Assembly (NCBI GenBank): GCA_963763015.1
Contig: CAVXML010000009.1
Span: 434,001 to 498,000, forward strand
DNA: 64,000 nucleotides
Direction of reading: 5' to 3'
Source of the DNA: Fodinibacter sp963763015
GTDB taxonomy: Bacteria > Actinomycetota > Actinomycetes > Actinomycetales > Dermatophilaceae
The position numbers and the translations under genes were made by a program. The notes below the pieces were generated by a model. It searched no databases and was not told where the DNA came from. It worked only from the letters and a program-made list of their open reading frames with translations. Below are positions 43,398-52,336 of this stretch, piece by piece. Position 1 is the stretch's first letter, and each line of letters starts with the position of its first letter.

Positions 43398-44938
43398 GCC
43401 CCGCCCGCGTCACACCCTCGTCGAACCCTTTGCGGGACCACCGGGACAAGCGGCTCCCGCGGATCGCGGGGCCGTGCTCGATGGTGCTGTTCGGGGTCAC
43501 CGGCGACCTCGCCCGCAAGAAGCTCATGCCGGCGATCTACGACCTCGCCAACCGAGGTCTGCTGCCGCCCGGCTTCTCGCTCGTCGGCTTCGCCCGGCGC
43601 GACTGGGCCGACCAGGACTTCGGCAAGATCGTCTACCAGTCGGTCAGGGAGCGTGCGCGCACCCCCTTCCGCGAGGAGGTGTGGCGCTCGCTCGCCGAGG
43701 GCATCCGGTTCGTCCCGGGGAGCTTCGACGACGATGCGGCCTTCGACCTCCTCGCCGCGACGGTGAGCGAGCTGGACCAGCAGCGCGGCACCGGCGGCAA
43801 CCACGCCTTCTACCTCTCCATCCCGCCGGCCTTCTTCGCGACGGTCTGCCAGCAGCTGGAGCGGTCCGGGCTCTCGACGCCGGCCGACGGCTCGTGGCGC
43901 CGGGTCGTGATCGAGAAGCCGTTCGGTCACGACCTCTCCTCGGCCCGTGAGCTCAACGAGATCGTCGAGAAGGTCTTCCCGGCCGACGCGGTCTTCCGGA
44001 TCGACCACTACCTCGGCAAGGAGACGGTCCAGAACCTGCTGGCCCTGCGCTTCGCCAACCAGATGTTCGAGCCGGTCTGGAACGCCAACTACGTCGACCA
44101 CGTCCAGATCACCATGGCCGAGGACATCGGCATCGGGGGCCGGGCGGGGTACTACGACGGCATCGGGGCTGCCCGGGACGTCATCCAGAACCACCTCCTG
44201 CAGCTGCTGGCCCTCACCGCGATGGAGGAGCCGGTCTCCTTCGGTGCCGAGGGCCTGCGCCTCGAGAAGGAGAAGGTGCTGTCGGCGGTCCGGCTGCCCG
44301 CGGACCTCGCCCGCGGCACGGCCCGCGGGCAGTACGCCGCAGGCTGGCAGGGCGGGGAGGAGGTCTCGGGCTACCTCCAGGAGGAGGGGGTCGCGCGGCA
44401 CTCACGCACGGAGACGTATGCCGCAGTGCGACTCGACCTCGACACCCGCCGGTGGGCCGGCGTGCCGTTCTACCTGCGCACCGGGAAGCGGCTGGGCAAG
44501 CGTGTCACCGAGATCGCCGTCGTCTTCAAGCGGGCACCCCACCTCCCCTTCGCCCACACCGCCACCGAGGAGCTCGGGCAGAACGCGGTGGTCATCCGGG
44601 TTCAGCCGGACGAGGGGGTGACGCTGCGCTTCGGCGCCAAGGTGCCGGGGGCGCAGATGGAGGTGAGGGACGTGACGATGGACTTCGGCTACGGTCGCGC
44701 CTTCACCGAGTCCTCCCCCGAGGCCTACGAGCGGCTGATCCTCGACGTGCTGCTCGGCGAGCCGCCGCTGTTCCCGCGCCACGAGGAGGTGGAGCTCTCG
44801 TGGGAGATCCTCGACCCGATCGAGCGGTTCTGGGAACGCAAGGGCGCCCGCCCGGAGCAGTACGCCTCGGGAGGGTGGGGCCCCCCGGGGGCCGACGAGC
44901 TGATGCGCCGTGACGGGCGCGAGTGGAGGCTGCCGTGA
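43394..44938 (+). CDS. zwf: Glucose-6-phosphate 1-dehydrogenase
   Basis: Oxidizes glucose-6-phosphate to 6-phosphogluconolactone, making NADPH. 514 aa. The Rossmann turn is GVTGDLARKKLMPAIYDL near residue 34. The active-site motif RIDHYLGKETVQN holds the catalytic Lys/His, and VRIEKPFGHD-like VVIEKPFGHDLSS precedes it. The gene starts GTG inside the pgi stop. A long inverted repeat follows the stop, before opcA. Confidence 0.96.
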   Translation: MSPARVTPSSNPLRDHRDKRLPRIAGPCSMVLFGVTGDLARKKLMPAIYDLANRGLLPPGFSLVGFARRDWADQDFGKIVYQSVRERARTPFREEVWRSLAEGIRFVPGSFDDDAAFDLLAATVSELDQQRGTGGNHAFYLSIPPAFFATVCQQLERSGLSTPADGSWRRVVIEKPFGHDLSSARELNEIVEKVFPADAVFRIDHYLGKETVQNLLALRFANQMFEPVWNANYVDHVQITMAEDIGIGGRAGYYDGIGAARDVIQNHLLQLLALTAMEEPVSFGAEGLRLEKEKVLSAVRLPADLARGTARGQYAAGWQGGEEVSGYLQEEGVARHSRTETYAAVRLDLDTRRWAGVPFYLRTGKRLGKRVTEIAVVFKRAPHLPFAHTATEELGQNAVVIRVQPDEGVTLRFGAKVPGAQMEVRDVTMDFGYGRAFTESSPEAYERLILDVLLGEPPLFPRHEEVELSWEILDPIERFWERKGARPEQYASGGWGPPGADELMRRDGREWRLP

Positions 44939-44953
44939 CCACCCCAACCAGTT

Positions 44954-45020
44954 CGCCCACGCAGAGCGTGGGTCCCGCGCTCGTTCCGCCCACGCGCGGG
45001 TCCCACGCTCTGCGTGGGCG
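44954..45020. repeat. Long inverted repeat between zwf and opcA
   Basis: Left arm 44954-44980 and right arm 44994-45020, 27 bases each with one mismatch, 13-base loop. Each arm is itself a hairpin (CCCACGC-AGA-GCGTGGG). A second possible stem pairs GGGTCCCACG (44998-45007) with CGTGGGACCC (45021-45030). It is the only intergenic break in an otherwise overlapping operon, so it may lower expression of opcA and pgl or act in mRNA stability. Confidence 0.75.
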
Positions 45021-45056
45021 CGTGGGACCCGGCTCCGATGCTGATTGGGGACCCCG

Positions 45057-46193
45057 GTGATCGTCGACCTGCCCAGCACGACCACCGGTGCCGTCGCGGC
45101 CCGGCTCGTGCGGCTGCGGGCGGAGACCGGGTCGATGGCGCTCTCCCGGGTCCTCACCCTGATCGTCGTCGTGGACGACGAGGAGGCGGAGGCAGCCCTG
45201 GAGGTGGCCAACGCCGCGACCCGGCAGCATCCGAGCCGCATCCTCGTCGTCGTCACGGGCACCAAGCGAGGATCGGCCCGCCTGGACGGCCAGATCCGGG
45301 TCGGCGGTGACGCGGGAGCCTCGGAGGTCGTCATCCTGCGGCTCTTCGGCCCGCTCGCCTCGCACGGCCGTGCCGTCGTCACGCCCCTCCTGCTCGCCGA
45401 CTCACCGATCGTGGCGTGGTGGCCCAGTGGCGGGCCGCCCAAGCCCTCCGACGACCCGATCGGCGTCATGGCGCAACGGCGGGTCACCGACGCGGCGCGC
45501 TCGACCTCGTCGCACCGCACGGTGCTCCGCCGGCTCGCGGAGGGCTACGTCGACGGCGACACCGACCTGGCCTGGTCGCGGGTGACGCTGTGGCGTGGGC
45601 TGCTCGCCGCGGCCCTCGAGCAGCCGCCGTACGAGCAGGTCACGAGCGCGACCGTCGTGGCGGCCCAGGACTCCCCCTCCGGCGAGCTCCTCGCCGGATG
45701 GTTGGCAGCCAAGCTGCGCTGCCCGGTCTCCCTGGCCCGGTCGCGGAACCGCAGCGGCATCATCTCGGTCCGGCTCGAGCGGGCGAGCGGAACGATCGAC
45801 CTCGTGCGACCGCACGACGGCAACACCGCCACCCTGACCCAGCCGGGGCAACCGGTGCGGACCATCGCGCTGGCACACCGCAGCGACGCCGAGTGCCTCT
45901 CGGACGAGCTCCGCCGGCTCGACCCCGACGAGGTCTACGAGGAGGCGCTCACCGTCGGGCTGGGCAAGGTGACCCTCTCGCGCCTGTCGGCCAGCGACGC
46001 GATCCGGGCCGGTCGCGCGCCGTCGGTTGCCGAGTCCGAGCGGACCGCACGACGGCTGCGCCGGGCGGCCCGCGCGAGCGGGAGCAGTGCCATGGTGGAG
46101 GCGCGTCCGATGCCGCCGAAGGCCGACGACGCCACCCAGGTCAAGGAGGCGGCGGCCAGAAAGCTCAGCGAGGCGAAGGAGCGTCAGGGATGA
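45057..46193 (+). CDS. opcA: Glucose-6-phosphate dehydrogenase assembly protein OpcA
   Basis: 378 aa. OpcA proteins activate or assemble Zwf in cyanobacteria and actinobacteria (knowledge). Start VIVDLPSTTTGAVAARLVRLR, RILVVVTGTK and APLLLADSPIVAWWP-like VTPLLLADSPIVAWWPSGGPP are characteristic. GTG at 45057 is preferred since it gives the family N-terminus and GGGGA lies 7 bases upstream; a TTG at 45045 is the in-frame alternative. The end overlaps pgl in ATGA. Confidence 0.92.
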   Translation: MIVDLPSTTTGAVAARLVRLRAETGSMALSRVLTLIVVVDDEEAEAALEVANAATRQHPSRILVVVTGTKRGSARLDGQIRVGGDAGASEVVILRLFGPLASHGRAVVTPLLLADSPIVAWWPSGGPPKPSDDPIGVMAQRRVTDAARSTSSHRTVLRRLAEGYVDGDTDLAWSRVTLWRGLLAAALEQPPYEQVTSATVVAAQDSPSGELLAGWLAAKLRCPVSLARSRNRSGIISVRLERASGTIDLVRPHDGNTATLTQPGQPVRTIALAHRSDAECLSDELRRLDPDEVYEEALTVGLGKVTLSRLSASDAIRAGRAPSVAESERTARRLRRAARASGSSAMVEARPMPPKADDATQVKEAAARKLSEAKERQG

Positions 46194-46927
46194 CCACGTC
46201 AACCGCCGTCGTCGTGCACCGGGACGCCCAGTCCCTGGCCGACGCAGCAGCCGCCCGCCTCGTTGTCGCCCTGCTCGACGCACAGTCCGCGCGCGGCGTG
46301 GCGCACGTCTCCCTCACGGGAGGCTCGATGGGGTCCGAGATCGTCACGTCCCTCACCTGGGTCCCTGCGCGGGGTGCGGTCGACTGGGCGCGCGTCCACG
46401 TGTGGTGGGGCGACGAGCGGTACCTGCCGGCCGGCGACCCGGAGCGCAACGACACGCAGAACGGCCGGGCCGGCCTCGACACCCTCGGGCTGGACCCGGC
46501 CCACGTGCACCGCGTGCCCGGACCGGACGACGTCCCCTCCGCCGAGGCCAGTGCCGAGGCGTACGCCGCCACGCTGAGGGAGCACGGGCGGGGCAGCCTC
46601 TTCGACGTCATGGTGCTGGGCGTGGGTCCGGACGGTCACGTCGCCTCCCTGTTCCCCCACCACGTGGCCGCCGCCACGAGCGGCGCGCTGACCGTCGCTG
46701 TCCATGACTCCCCCAAGCCACCCCCGGACCGGGTCTCGTTGACCCGCGAGTGCCTCGAGCACTCCCGCGAGGTGTGGTTCCTCGTCAGCGGCCGCGACAA
46801 GGCCGCCGCGGTCCAGCGCGGCGTCACGGGCGCCCCCTTCGAGACCACGCCCGCGGCACACGTCCACGGCCAGGACCGGACCCTCTGGCTCGTGGACACC
46901 GACGCCGCGGCCCAGCTGGAGAGGTGA
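46190..46927 (+). CDS. pgl: 6-phosphogluconolactonase
   Basis: Hydrolyses the lactone made by Zwf. 245 aa of the SOL/DevB family. HVSLTGGSMGSEIV near residue 40, HVWWGDERYLPAGDPERND, VLGVGPDGHVASLFP and the later VSGRDKAAAV form the usual active-site set (Asp, His of GPDGH). The last of the four coupled enzymes of the oxidative branch; no gnd is in the window. ATG overlaps the opcA stop. Confidence 0.94.
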   Translation: MTTSTAVVVHRDAQSLADAAAARLVVALLDAQSARGVAHVSLTGGSMGSEIVTSLTWVPARGAVDWARVHVWWGDERYLPAGDPERNDTQNGRAGLDTLGLDPAHVHRVPGPDDVPSAEASAEAYAATLREHGRGSLFDVMVLGVGPDGHVASLFPHHVAAATSGALTVAVHDSPKPPPDRVSLTRECLEHSREVWFLVSGRDKAAAVQRGVTGAPFETTPAAHVHGQDRTLWLVDTDAAAQLER

Positions 46928-46934
46928 GCGACCC

Positions 46935-47456
46935 ATGGGTTTCCTCGACCGGATGCGAGGGCGGAGCCCCGGCGCGGGCACGCCCGACTCCTCGCCCTCC
47001 CCCGACGGCGCCACCACCCACGCCAGCGACATCGCGTCGGGCGTGGGCGAGGAGGGCGTCGAGCCCGTCGAGGAGATCGGCGTGCGCGCCCTGACGGCCG
47101 AGGAGGAGGCGCGCCTGGACGCGGCCCGCGGCCAGTACGCCACCTACGGCATCGACCCCGGCGACCTGGCGACGCTCGCCACGGCGTACGACCGCGCCCT
47201 GGACCGGCACGAGAGCCAGGACGCCTCGGCGGTCATCGACGTGCTGGGAACGGCGATCGGTGACCACCTCGTCGAGGTCGGTGGGTACCGGTGGGTGGTC
47301 AGCACCGACCCGTTCGGCACGGACCTCGCCGTGGAACCGCCTCGCCGCGGCGTCCCGGTGGTGACCCGGATGCTCGTCGCGGTGCGCTGGATGGCGCGGG
47401 ACCGGGACTGGGTGAAGGGCGTGACCGAGCACCTGGCCCGGATCGGCCGCAGCTGA
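46935..47456 (+). CDS. DUF3806 domain protein
   Basis: 173 aa. From about residue 50 an alpha/beta domain: EEEARLDAARGQYATYGIDPGD, an acidic segment, LGTAIGDHLVEVGGYRWVVSTDPFGTDLAV, then VTRMLVAVRWMARDRDWVKGV. This order fits DUF3806, a family without known function. The first 45 residues are loop-like (Ser/Pro/Glu). Eight bases behind pgl with GGTGAG upstream, so probably co-transcribed. No membrane segment. Confidence 0.75.
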   Translation: MGFLDRMRGRSPGAGTPDSSPSPDGATTHASDIASGVGEEGVEPVEEIGVRALTAEEEARLDAARGQYATYGIDPGDLATLATAYDRALDRHESQDASAVIDVLGTAIGDHLVEVGGYRWVVSTDPFGTDLAVEPPRRGVPVVTRMLVAVRWMARDRDWVKGVTEHLARIGRS

Positions 47457-47461
47457 GACCG

Positions 47462-47812
47462 CTACTGGATGAGGCCGCGGTCCCGAAGGGTCTGCAGTGC
47501 CTCGTCGAGGATCGCCTCGCCGTCCTCGTCGGAGCGGCGCTCCTTCACGTAGGCGAGGTGCGTCTTGTACGGCTCGACCTTCGGGGCGGCCGGAGGGCTG
47601 TCCTGGTCGCGCCCGGCCGGGAGACCGCAGCGCGGGCAGTCCCACTGCTCGGGGATGGCCAGCCCGGCCTCCTGGGAGAAGCTGGGCCGCGTCTCGTGGC
47701 CGTTGGAGCACCAGAACGAGACGTGCACGCGCGGGGCGACGTCACCGCGCTCCGCCTCTCCCATCGGACCGGCCCCGACGCGCGAGCCACGGATGGCGTT
47801 TCCTCCAGCCAT
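47462..47812 (-). CDS. rbpA: RNA polymerase-binding protein RbpA
   Basis: 116 aa. Actinobacteria-specific factor that holds sigma factor to RNA polymerase and promotes open complex formation (knowledge). The N-terminal core has GNAIRGSRVGAGP; the zinc-binding core is FWCSNGHETRPSFS with CPRCGLPAGRD, giving a Cys/His metal site. The end DEALQTLRDRGLI is conserved. GGAGAC lies 4 bases before ATG. It follows secG by 9 bases. Confidence 0.94.
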   Translation of the reverse strand: MAGGNAIRGSRVGAGPMGEAERGDVAPRVHVSFWCSNGHETRPSFSQEAGLAIPEQWDCPRCGLPAGRDQDSPPAAPKVEPYKTHLAYVKERRSDEDGEAILDEALQTLRDRGLIQ

Positions 47813-47821
47813 GTCAGTCTC

Positions 47822-48067
47822 CTATGCCGAGAATCGCTCGAGGACGCCGAGACCGACGACGCAGGTGAACCAGACCAGCGCCACGGCGACGGTGATCCGG
47901 TCGAGGTTGCGCTCGGCCACCGAGGAGCCGCCGAGCGAGCTCGACATGCCTCCGCCGAACATGTCCGACAGCCCGCCGCCCTTGCCCTTGTGGAGCAGGA
48001 TGAGCAGGGTCAGGAACAGGCCACCGAGGACCAGGAGGACCTGGAGGCCGATGCGAACCGCGTCCAC
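47822..48067 (-). CDS. secG: Preprotein translocase subunit SecG
   Basis: 81 aa with two transmembrane helices (VLLVLGGLFLTLLILL; AVALVWFTCVVGLG) separated by a short Gly-rich loop (GKGGGLSDMFGGGMSS), the classical SecG form. GTG at 48067 is chosen because AAGGA sits 6 bases before it; an upstream TTG would leave no spacer. Behind tpiA in the glycolytic gene line, as in mycobacteria (knowledge). Confidence 0.93.
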   Translation of the reverse strand: MDAVRIGLQVLLVLGGLFLTLLILLHKGKGGGLSDMFGGGMSSSLGGSSVAERNLDRITVAVALVWFTCVVGLGVLERFSA

Positions 48068-48106
48068 GGGCAATCCTTCGTGCGGGGTCGGGGGGGCAAC
48101 CGGTAC

Positions 48107-48112
48107 AGGATA
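48107..48112 (-). promoter_or_regulatory. Candidate -10 box of secG
   Basis: TATCCT on the minus strand, 39 bases before the GTG, in the 101-base gap between tpiA and secG. Confidence 0.35.
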
Positions 48113-48168
48113 ACCGCTCCACGGAACGGCGCCGGTCAGGTCCGGGTGAGGTGGGCGCCAGGTGGCGG

Positions 48169-48966
48169 TCAGGCCGTGCCGACGTGGTCGCGGAACCGGC
48201 AGATGGCGGCGAACTCGACCGGGTCGATCGACGCCCCGCCCACGAGCGCGCCGTCGACGTCCTCCTGGGCCATGATCGCCGCGACGTTGCCGGACTTCAC
48301 GGACCCGCCGTAGAGCACGCGGATGCCGTCGGCCACGTCGGCGCCGTACAGCTCGGCGAGCTTCGCGCGGATCGCCGCGCAGACCTCCTGCGCGTCGTCG
48401 GGCGTCGCGACCTCACCGGTCCCGATGGCCCAGATCGGCTCGTAGGCCACGACGAGGGTGCGCGCCTGGTCCACCGAGACCCCGTCGAGGCCGGCGACCA
48501 CCTGCGCGAGCACGTGCTCGACGTGGGTGCCGGCCTGACGGATGTCCAGGCCCTCCCCGCAGCAGAAGATGGGGGTGATGCCGTGCCGGTACGCCGCCTT
48601 GACCTTGGCGTTCACGACCTCGTCGGTCTCGGCGTGGTACTCGCGACGCTCGCTGTGGCCCACGACGACATACGTGCACCCCAGCTTCGCGAGGAAGGCG
48701 CCACTGATGTCGCCGGTGTAGGCGCCGGAGTCGTGCATCGAGAGGTCCTGGGCTCCGTGCCTGAGGTCGAGCCGGTCGCCGTCGACGAGGGTCTGCACGC
48801 TCCGGATGTCGGTGAAGGGTGGGAGAACCGCGACCTCGACCGCGCCGAAGTCGTGCCGGCCGTCCTTGAGCGTCCAGTCGAGCTTCTGCACGAGGTGGGT
48901 TGCCTGGAGGTGGTCCAGGTTCATCTTCCAGTTGCCCGCCATGAGCGGGGTGCGGCCGGAGGCCAT
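48169..48966 (-). CDS. tpiA: Triosephosphate isomerase
   Basis: 265 aa glycolytic barrel. MAGNWKMNLDH at the start with the catalytic Lys, VVGHSERREY with the His, and VAYEPIWAIGTGEV with the Glu near residue 170; YGGSVKSGNV binds phosphate. ATG at 48966, 3 bases behind the pgk stop, so coupled. Confidence 0.96.
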   Translation of the reverse strand: MASGRTPLMAGNWKMNLDHLQATHLVQKLDWTLKDGRHDFGAVEVAVLPPFTDIRSVQTLVDGDRLDLRHGAQDLSMHDSGAYTGDISGAFLAKLGCTYVVVGHSERREYHAETDEVVNAKVKAAYRHGITPIFCCGEGLDIRQAGTHVEHVLAQVVAGLDGVSVDQARTLVVAYEPIWAIGTGEVATPDDAQEVCAAIRAKLAELYGADVADGIRVLYGGSVKSGNVAAIMAQEDVDGALVGGASIDPVEFAAICRFRDHVGTA

Positions 48967-48969
48967 GGG

Positions 48970-50175
48970 TCAGTTCTCCTTCGTGAGGATCGCGATGCCG
49001 GGCAGCTCCTTGCCCTCGAGGTACTCCAGCGACGCGCCACCACCGGTGGAGATGTGACCGAACTGGTCGTCGGCGAAGCCGAGCTGCCGGACGGCCGCGG
49101 CCGAGTCGCCCCCACCGACGACGGTCAGGGCGCCCTTCGCCGTCACCTCGGCGAGGACCTCGGCGAGCCGTCGCGTCCCGGCGGCGAACGGCTCCATCTC
49201 GAAGGCGCCCATCGGGCCGTTCCAGAAGACGGTTCGGGCGTCGGCGAGCCGGCTCGCGAAGAGCTCGGCCGACCGCGGTCCGATGTCGAGGCCGACCATG
49301 TCGGCCGGGATCGCGTCCGCGTCAACGGTGACGACCTCGGTGTCGGCGGAGAAGTCGCGGCCGCAGACGATGTCCACGGGCAGGACGATCTCCACCCCGC
49401 TCTCATCCGCCCGCTCCAGGTAGCCCCGGCAGGCCTCGAGGCTCTCGGCGTCGAACAGGCTCCGGCCGATCTCGTGACCCTTGGCCGCCAGGAACGTGAA
49501 CACCATCCCACCGCCGATGAGGAGGCGGTCAGCCGTCCCCATGAGGTTGTCGATGACGGCGAGCTTGTCCGCGACCTTCGCACCGCCGAGCACGACGGCA
49601 TACGGCCGTTCGGGGCTCTCGGTGAGGCGCCTGAGCACGTCGACCTCGGAACGGACCAGCCCACCCATGGCCGACGGCAGCCGGGTCGCGACGTCGTAGA
49701 CCGACGCCTGCTTCCGGTGCACGACGCCGAACCCGTCCGAGACGTACGCGTCGGCCAGGCCGGCGAGGGCGTCGGCGAACTCGGCCCGGTCCGCGTCGGC
49801 CTTGGCGGTCTCCCCTGGGTTGAAGCGCAGGTTCTCGAGGAGCACGACGTCGCCGTCGGACATCGCGCCGACGGCGGACCGGGCGCTCTCGCCGACCGTG
49901 TCGGTGGCGAAGGTCACGGGCCGGCCGAGCAGCTCACCGAGCCGGTCGGCCACCGGTCGCAGCGAGTAGCGGTCCTCCGGAGCGCCCTTCGGACGGCCGA
50001 GGTGGGCGCACACGATGACTCGCGCGCCCGCGTCGGCGAGCTCGGAGATCGTCGGGACCGACGCCCGGATGCGACCGTCGTCCGTGATCGTCGTGCCGTC
50101 GAGGGGCACGTTGAGGTCGGAGCGGACGAGGACGCGCTTGCCGCGCAGGTCGCCCAGCGAGGCGAGGTCGCTCAT
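48970..50175 (-). CDS. pgk: Phosphoglycerate kinase
   Basis: 401 aa two-domain enzyme. KRVLVRSDLNVPLDG near residue 14, VCAHLGRPKG, VLGGAKVADKLAVIDNL and NGPMGAFEM, with GGGDSAAAV near the end, give substrate and nucleotide sites. Middle gene of gap-pgk-tpiA, 19 bases behind gap. Confidence 0.96.
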   Translation of the reverse strand: MSDLASLGDLRGKRVLVRSDLNVPLDGTTITDDGRIRASVPTISELADAGARVIVCAHLGRPKGAPEDRYSLRPVADRLGELLGRPVTFATDTVGESARSAVGAMSDGDVVLLENLRFNPGETAKADADRAEFADALAGLADAYVSDGFGVVHRKQASVYDVATRLPSAMGGLVRSEVDVLRRLTESPERPYAVVLGGAKVADKLAVIDNLMGTADRLLIGGGMVFTFLAAKGHEIGRSLFDAESLEACRGYLERADESGVEIVLPVDIVCGRDFSADTEVVTVDADAIPADMVGLDIGPRSAELFASRLADARTVFWNGPMGAFEMEPFAAGTRRLAEVLAEVTAKGALTVVGGGDSAAAVRQLGFADDQFGHISTGGGASLEYLEGKELPGIAILTKEN

Positions 50176-50194
50176 GATCGGCCCGGCCCCGCTC

Positions 50195-51199
50195 TCAGAG
50201 GCTCTGGCCGACGTGGAGCACGAGGTCGATGCACCGGTTCGAGTAGCCCCACTCGTTGTCGTACCACCCGACCACCTTGACCTGGTTGCCGATGACCTTG
50301 GTCAGCCCGGAGTCGAAGATGCACGAGCTCGGGTCGGTGACGATGTCGGCGGACACGATGGGGTCCTCGGTGTACGTGAGGAAGCCCTTGAGCGAGCCCT
50401 CGGAGGCCGCCTTGAGGATGCCGTTGACCTCCTCGACTGACGTCTCGCGGCCCGCCTCGAAGGTGAGGTCGGTCGCCGAGCCGGTCGGGACCGGCACCCG
50501 CAGCGCGTAGCCGTCGAGCTTGCCCTTGAGCTCGGGCATGACCAGGCCGATGGCCTTGGCGGCCCCCGTGCTCGTCGGGATGATCGACAGCGCGGCTGCG
50601 CGGGCCCGGCGCAGGTCTCGATGCGGCCCGTCAAGCAGGTTCTGGTCCGAGGTGTAGGCGTGGATCGTGGTCATCAGACCCCGCACGATGCCGAGCTCGT
50701 CGGAGAGCGGCTTGGCCATCGGCGCCAGGCAGTTCGTCGTGCAGGAGGCGTTGGAGATGACGTGGTGGTTCGCCGGGTCGTAGTCCTCGTGGTTGACGCC
50801 CATGACGAACGTGGCGTCCTCGTTCTTGGCTGGGGCCGAGATGATGACCTTCTTCGCGCCGCCGTCGATGTGGGCCCTGGCCTTGGTGGCGTCGGTGAAG
50901 ATGCCGGTGGACTCGATGATGACGTCGGCGCCGGCCGCTCCCCAGCCGATCGCGGAGGGGTCGCGCTCGGCGAAGACCTTGAACGTCGTGCCGCCGACCG
51001 TGATGGAGTCCTCGGTCGCGGACACCTCGTCCTTGAGCACCCCGAGGACCGAGTCGTACTTCAGGAGGTGGGCGATGGTCTTGTTGTCCATCAGGTCGTT
51101 GGCGGCGACGATCTCGATGTCGGCACCGGATGCCTGCACGGCCCGGAAGAAGCTGCGGCCGATGCGGCCGAAGCCGTTGATGCCTACGCGAACGGTCAC
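50195..51199 (-). CDS. gap: Glyceraldehyde-3-phosphate dehydrogenase (NAD type)
   Basis: 334 aa. RVGINGFGRIGRSFFRAV starts the Rossmann fold; ANDLMDNKT with Asp at the adenine ribose position suggests NAD. The catalytic Cys is in SNASCTTNCLAPMAK (about residue 152), with TTIHAYTSDQ and WYDNEWGYSNR following. GTG at 51199, GGAAGG about 10 bases upstream. The first gene of gap-pgk-tpiA. Confidence 0.96.
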   Translation of the reverse strand: MTVRVGINGFGRIGRSFFRAVQASGADIEIVAANDLMDNKTIAHLLKYDSVLGVLKDEVSATEDSITVGGTTFKVFAERDPSAIGWGAAGADVIIESTGIFTDATKARAHIDGGAKKVIISAPAKNEDATFVMGVNHEDYDPANHHVISNASCTTNCLAPMAKPLSDELGIVRGLMTTIHAYTSDQNLLDGPHRDLRRARAAALSIIPTSTGAAKAIGLVMPELKGKLDGYALRVPVPTGSATDLTFEAGRETSVEEVNGILKAASEGSLKGFLTYTEDPIVSADIVTDPSSCIFDSGLTKVIGNQVKVVGWYDNEWGYSNRCIDLVLHVGQSL

Positions 51200-51264
51200 G
51201 GTGGGTGCTGCCTTCCACTCAGCGGGCGGGTGCCGCGGGACCGCGACACCTCGGTTCGTTCCCA

Positions 51265-51270
51265 ACCCTA
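51265..51270 (-). promoter_or_regulatory. Candidate -10 box of gap
   Basis: TAGGGT on the minus strand, giving a leader of about 60 bases before the GTG of gap. It lies in the 136-base whiA-gap region, where no other clear signal is seen. Confidence 0.4.
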
Positions 51271-51335
51271 GACCCCTGTCCGCGACCCCCGCGAAGGGTC
51301 CGGGGTACGGGCGGGTAACCGGCGAGACCGCCCTC

Positions 51336-52316
51336 TCAGCCGTCGAGCATGTCGGCGGTCAGGACCGCCTCGGTGTTCGGGATGCCGTCGTCCGCGGCTC
51401 GCTTGTCCGCCATCGCGAGGAGCCGACGGATCCGCCCCGCGACGGCATCCTTGGTCATCGGCGGGGCCGCGAGCTGGCCCAGCTCCTCCAGGGATGCCTG
51501 CTTGTGCTCGAGCCGGAGCTGCCCCGCCTCACGCAGGTGGTCGGGGATGTCGTCGCCGAGGATCTCCAGGGCCCGCTCGACACGGGCACCGGCGGCGACC
51601 GCGGCCCGGGCGGACCGGCGGAGGTTGGCGTCGTCGAAGTTGGCGAGCCGGTTGGCGGTGGCGCGCACCTCCCGCCGGATCCGCCGCTCCTCCCAGGCAA
51701 GGACCGCGTCGTGGGCGCCGAGCCGGGTGAGCATGGCACCGATGGCGTCCCCGTCGCGGATGACGACACGGTCCACACCACGGACCTCACGGGCCTTCGC
51801 GGAGATGTTGAGCCTGCGCGCCGCCCCGACGAGGGCGAGTGCCGCCTCCGGCCCCGGGCAGGTCACCTCGAGGGCCGACGAGCGCCCCGGCTCGGTCAGC
51901 GACCCGTGGGCGAGGAACGCCCCGCGCCAGGCCGCCTCGGCGTCGCACACCGACCCGCTCACGACCTTCGGGGGCAGCCCCCGCACCGGACGTCCGCGGC
52001 TGTCGATCAAGCCGGTCTGCCGGGCCAGCGCCTCGCCGTCCTGGACGACCCGCACGACGTACCGGCTGCCCTTGCGCAGCCCCCCGGCGGCCAGGACCAT
52101 GACCTCCGGCGTGTGTCCGTAGACCTCCGTGAGCTCGCGACGCAGCCGCCGCGCGACATTCGCGGTGTCGAGCTCGGCCTCCACGACGATCCGTCCCCCG
52201 ATGATGTGCAGCCCACCCGCGAACCTCAAGGTGGCGGCGACCTCGGCCTTGCGGCAGCAGGGCTTGGTCACCACGTGCCGGCTCAGCTCGTCCTTGACCT
52301 TCGCCGTCATCGCCAT
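51336..52316 (-). CDS. whiA: DNA-binding protein WhiA
   Basis: 326 aa. N-terminal degenerate LAGLIDADG-homing-endonuclease-like domain, C-terminal helix-turn-helix (SLEELGQLAAPPMTKDAVAGRIRRLLAMAD). MAMTAKVKDELSRHVV is the family start, with an AGGA 9 bases before ATG. In Streptomyces WhiA with WhiB controls sporulation septation; in other Gram-positives it links growth and division (knowledge). The order uvrC-rapZ-yvcK-whiA is conserved in Gram-positives. Confidence 0.95.
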   Translation of the reverse strand: MAMTAKVKDELSRHVVTKPCCRKAEVAATLRFAGGLHIIGGRIVVEAELDTANVARRLRRELTEVYGHTPEVMVLAAGGLRKGSRYVVRVVQDGEALARQTGLIDSRGRPVRGLPPKVVSGSVCDAEAAWRGAFLAHGSLTEPGRSSALEVTCPGPEAALALVGAARRLNISAKAREVRGVDRVVIRDGDAIGAMLTRLGAHDAVLAWEERRIRREVRATANRLANFDDANLRRSARAAVAAGARVERALEILGDDIPDHLREAGQLRLEHKQASLEELGQLAAPPMTKDAVAGRIRRLLAMADKRAADDGIPNTEAVLTADMLDG

Positions 52317-52336
52317 GGCGGTCATCCTGCCACGCG

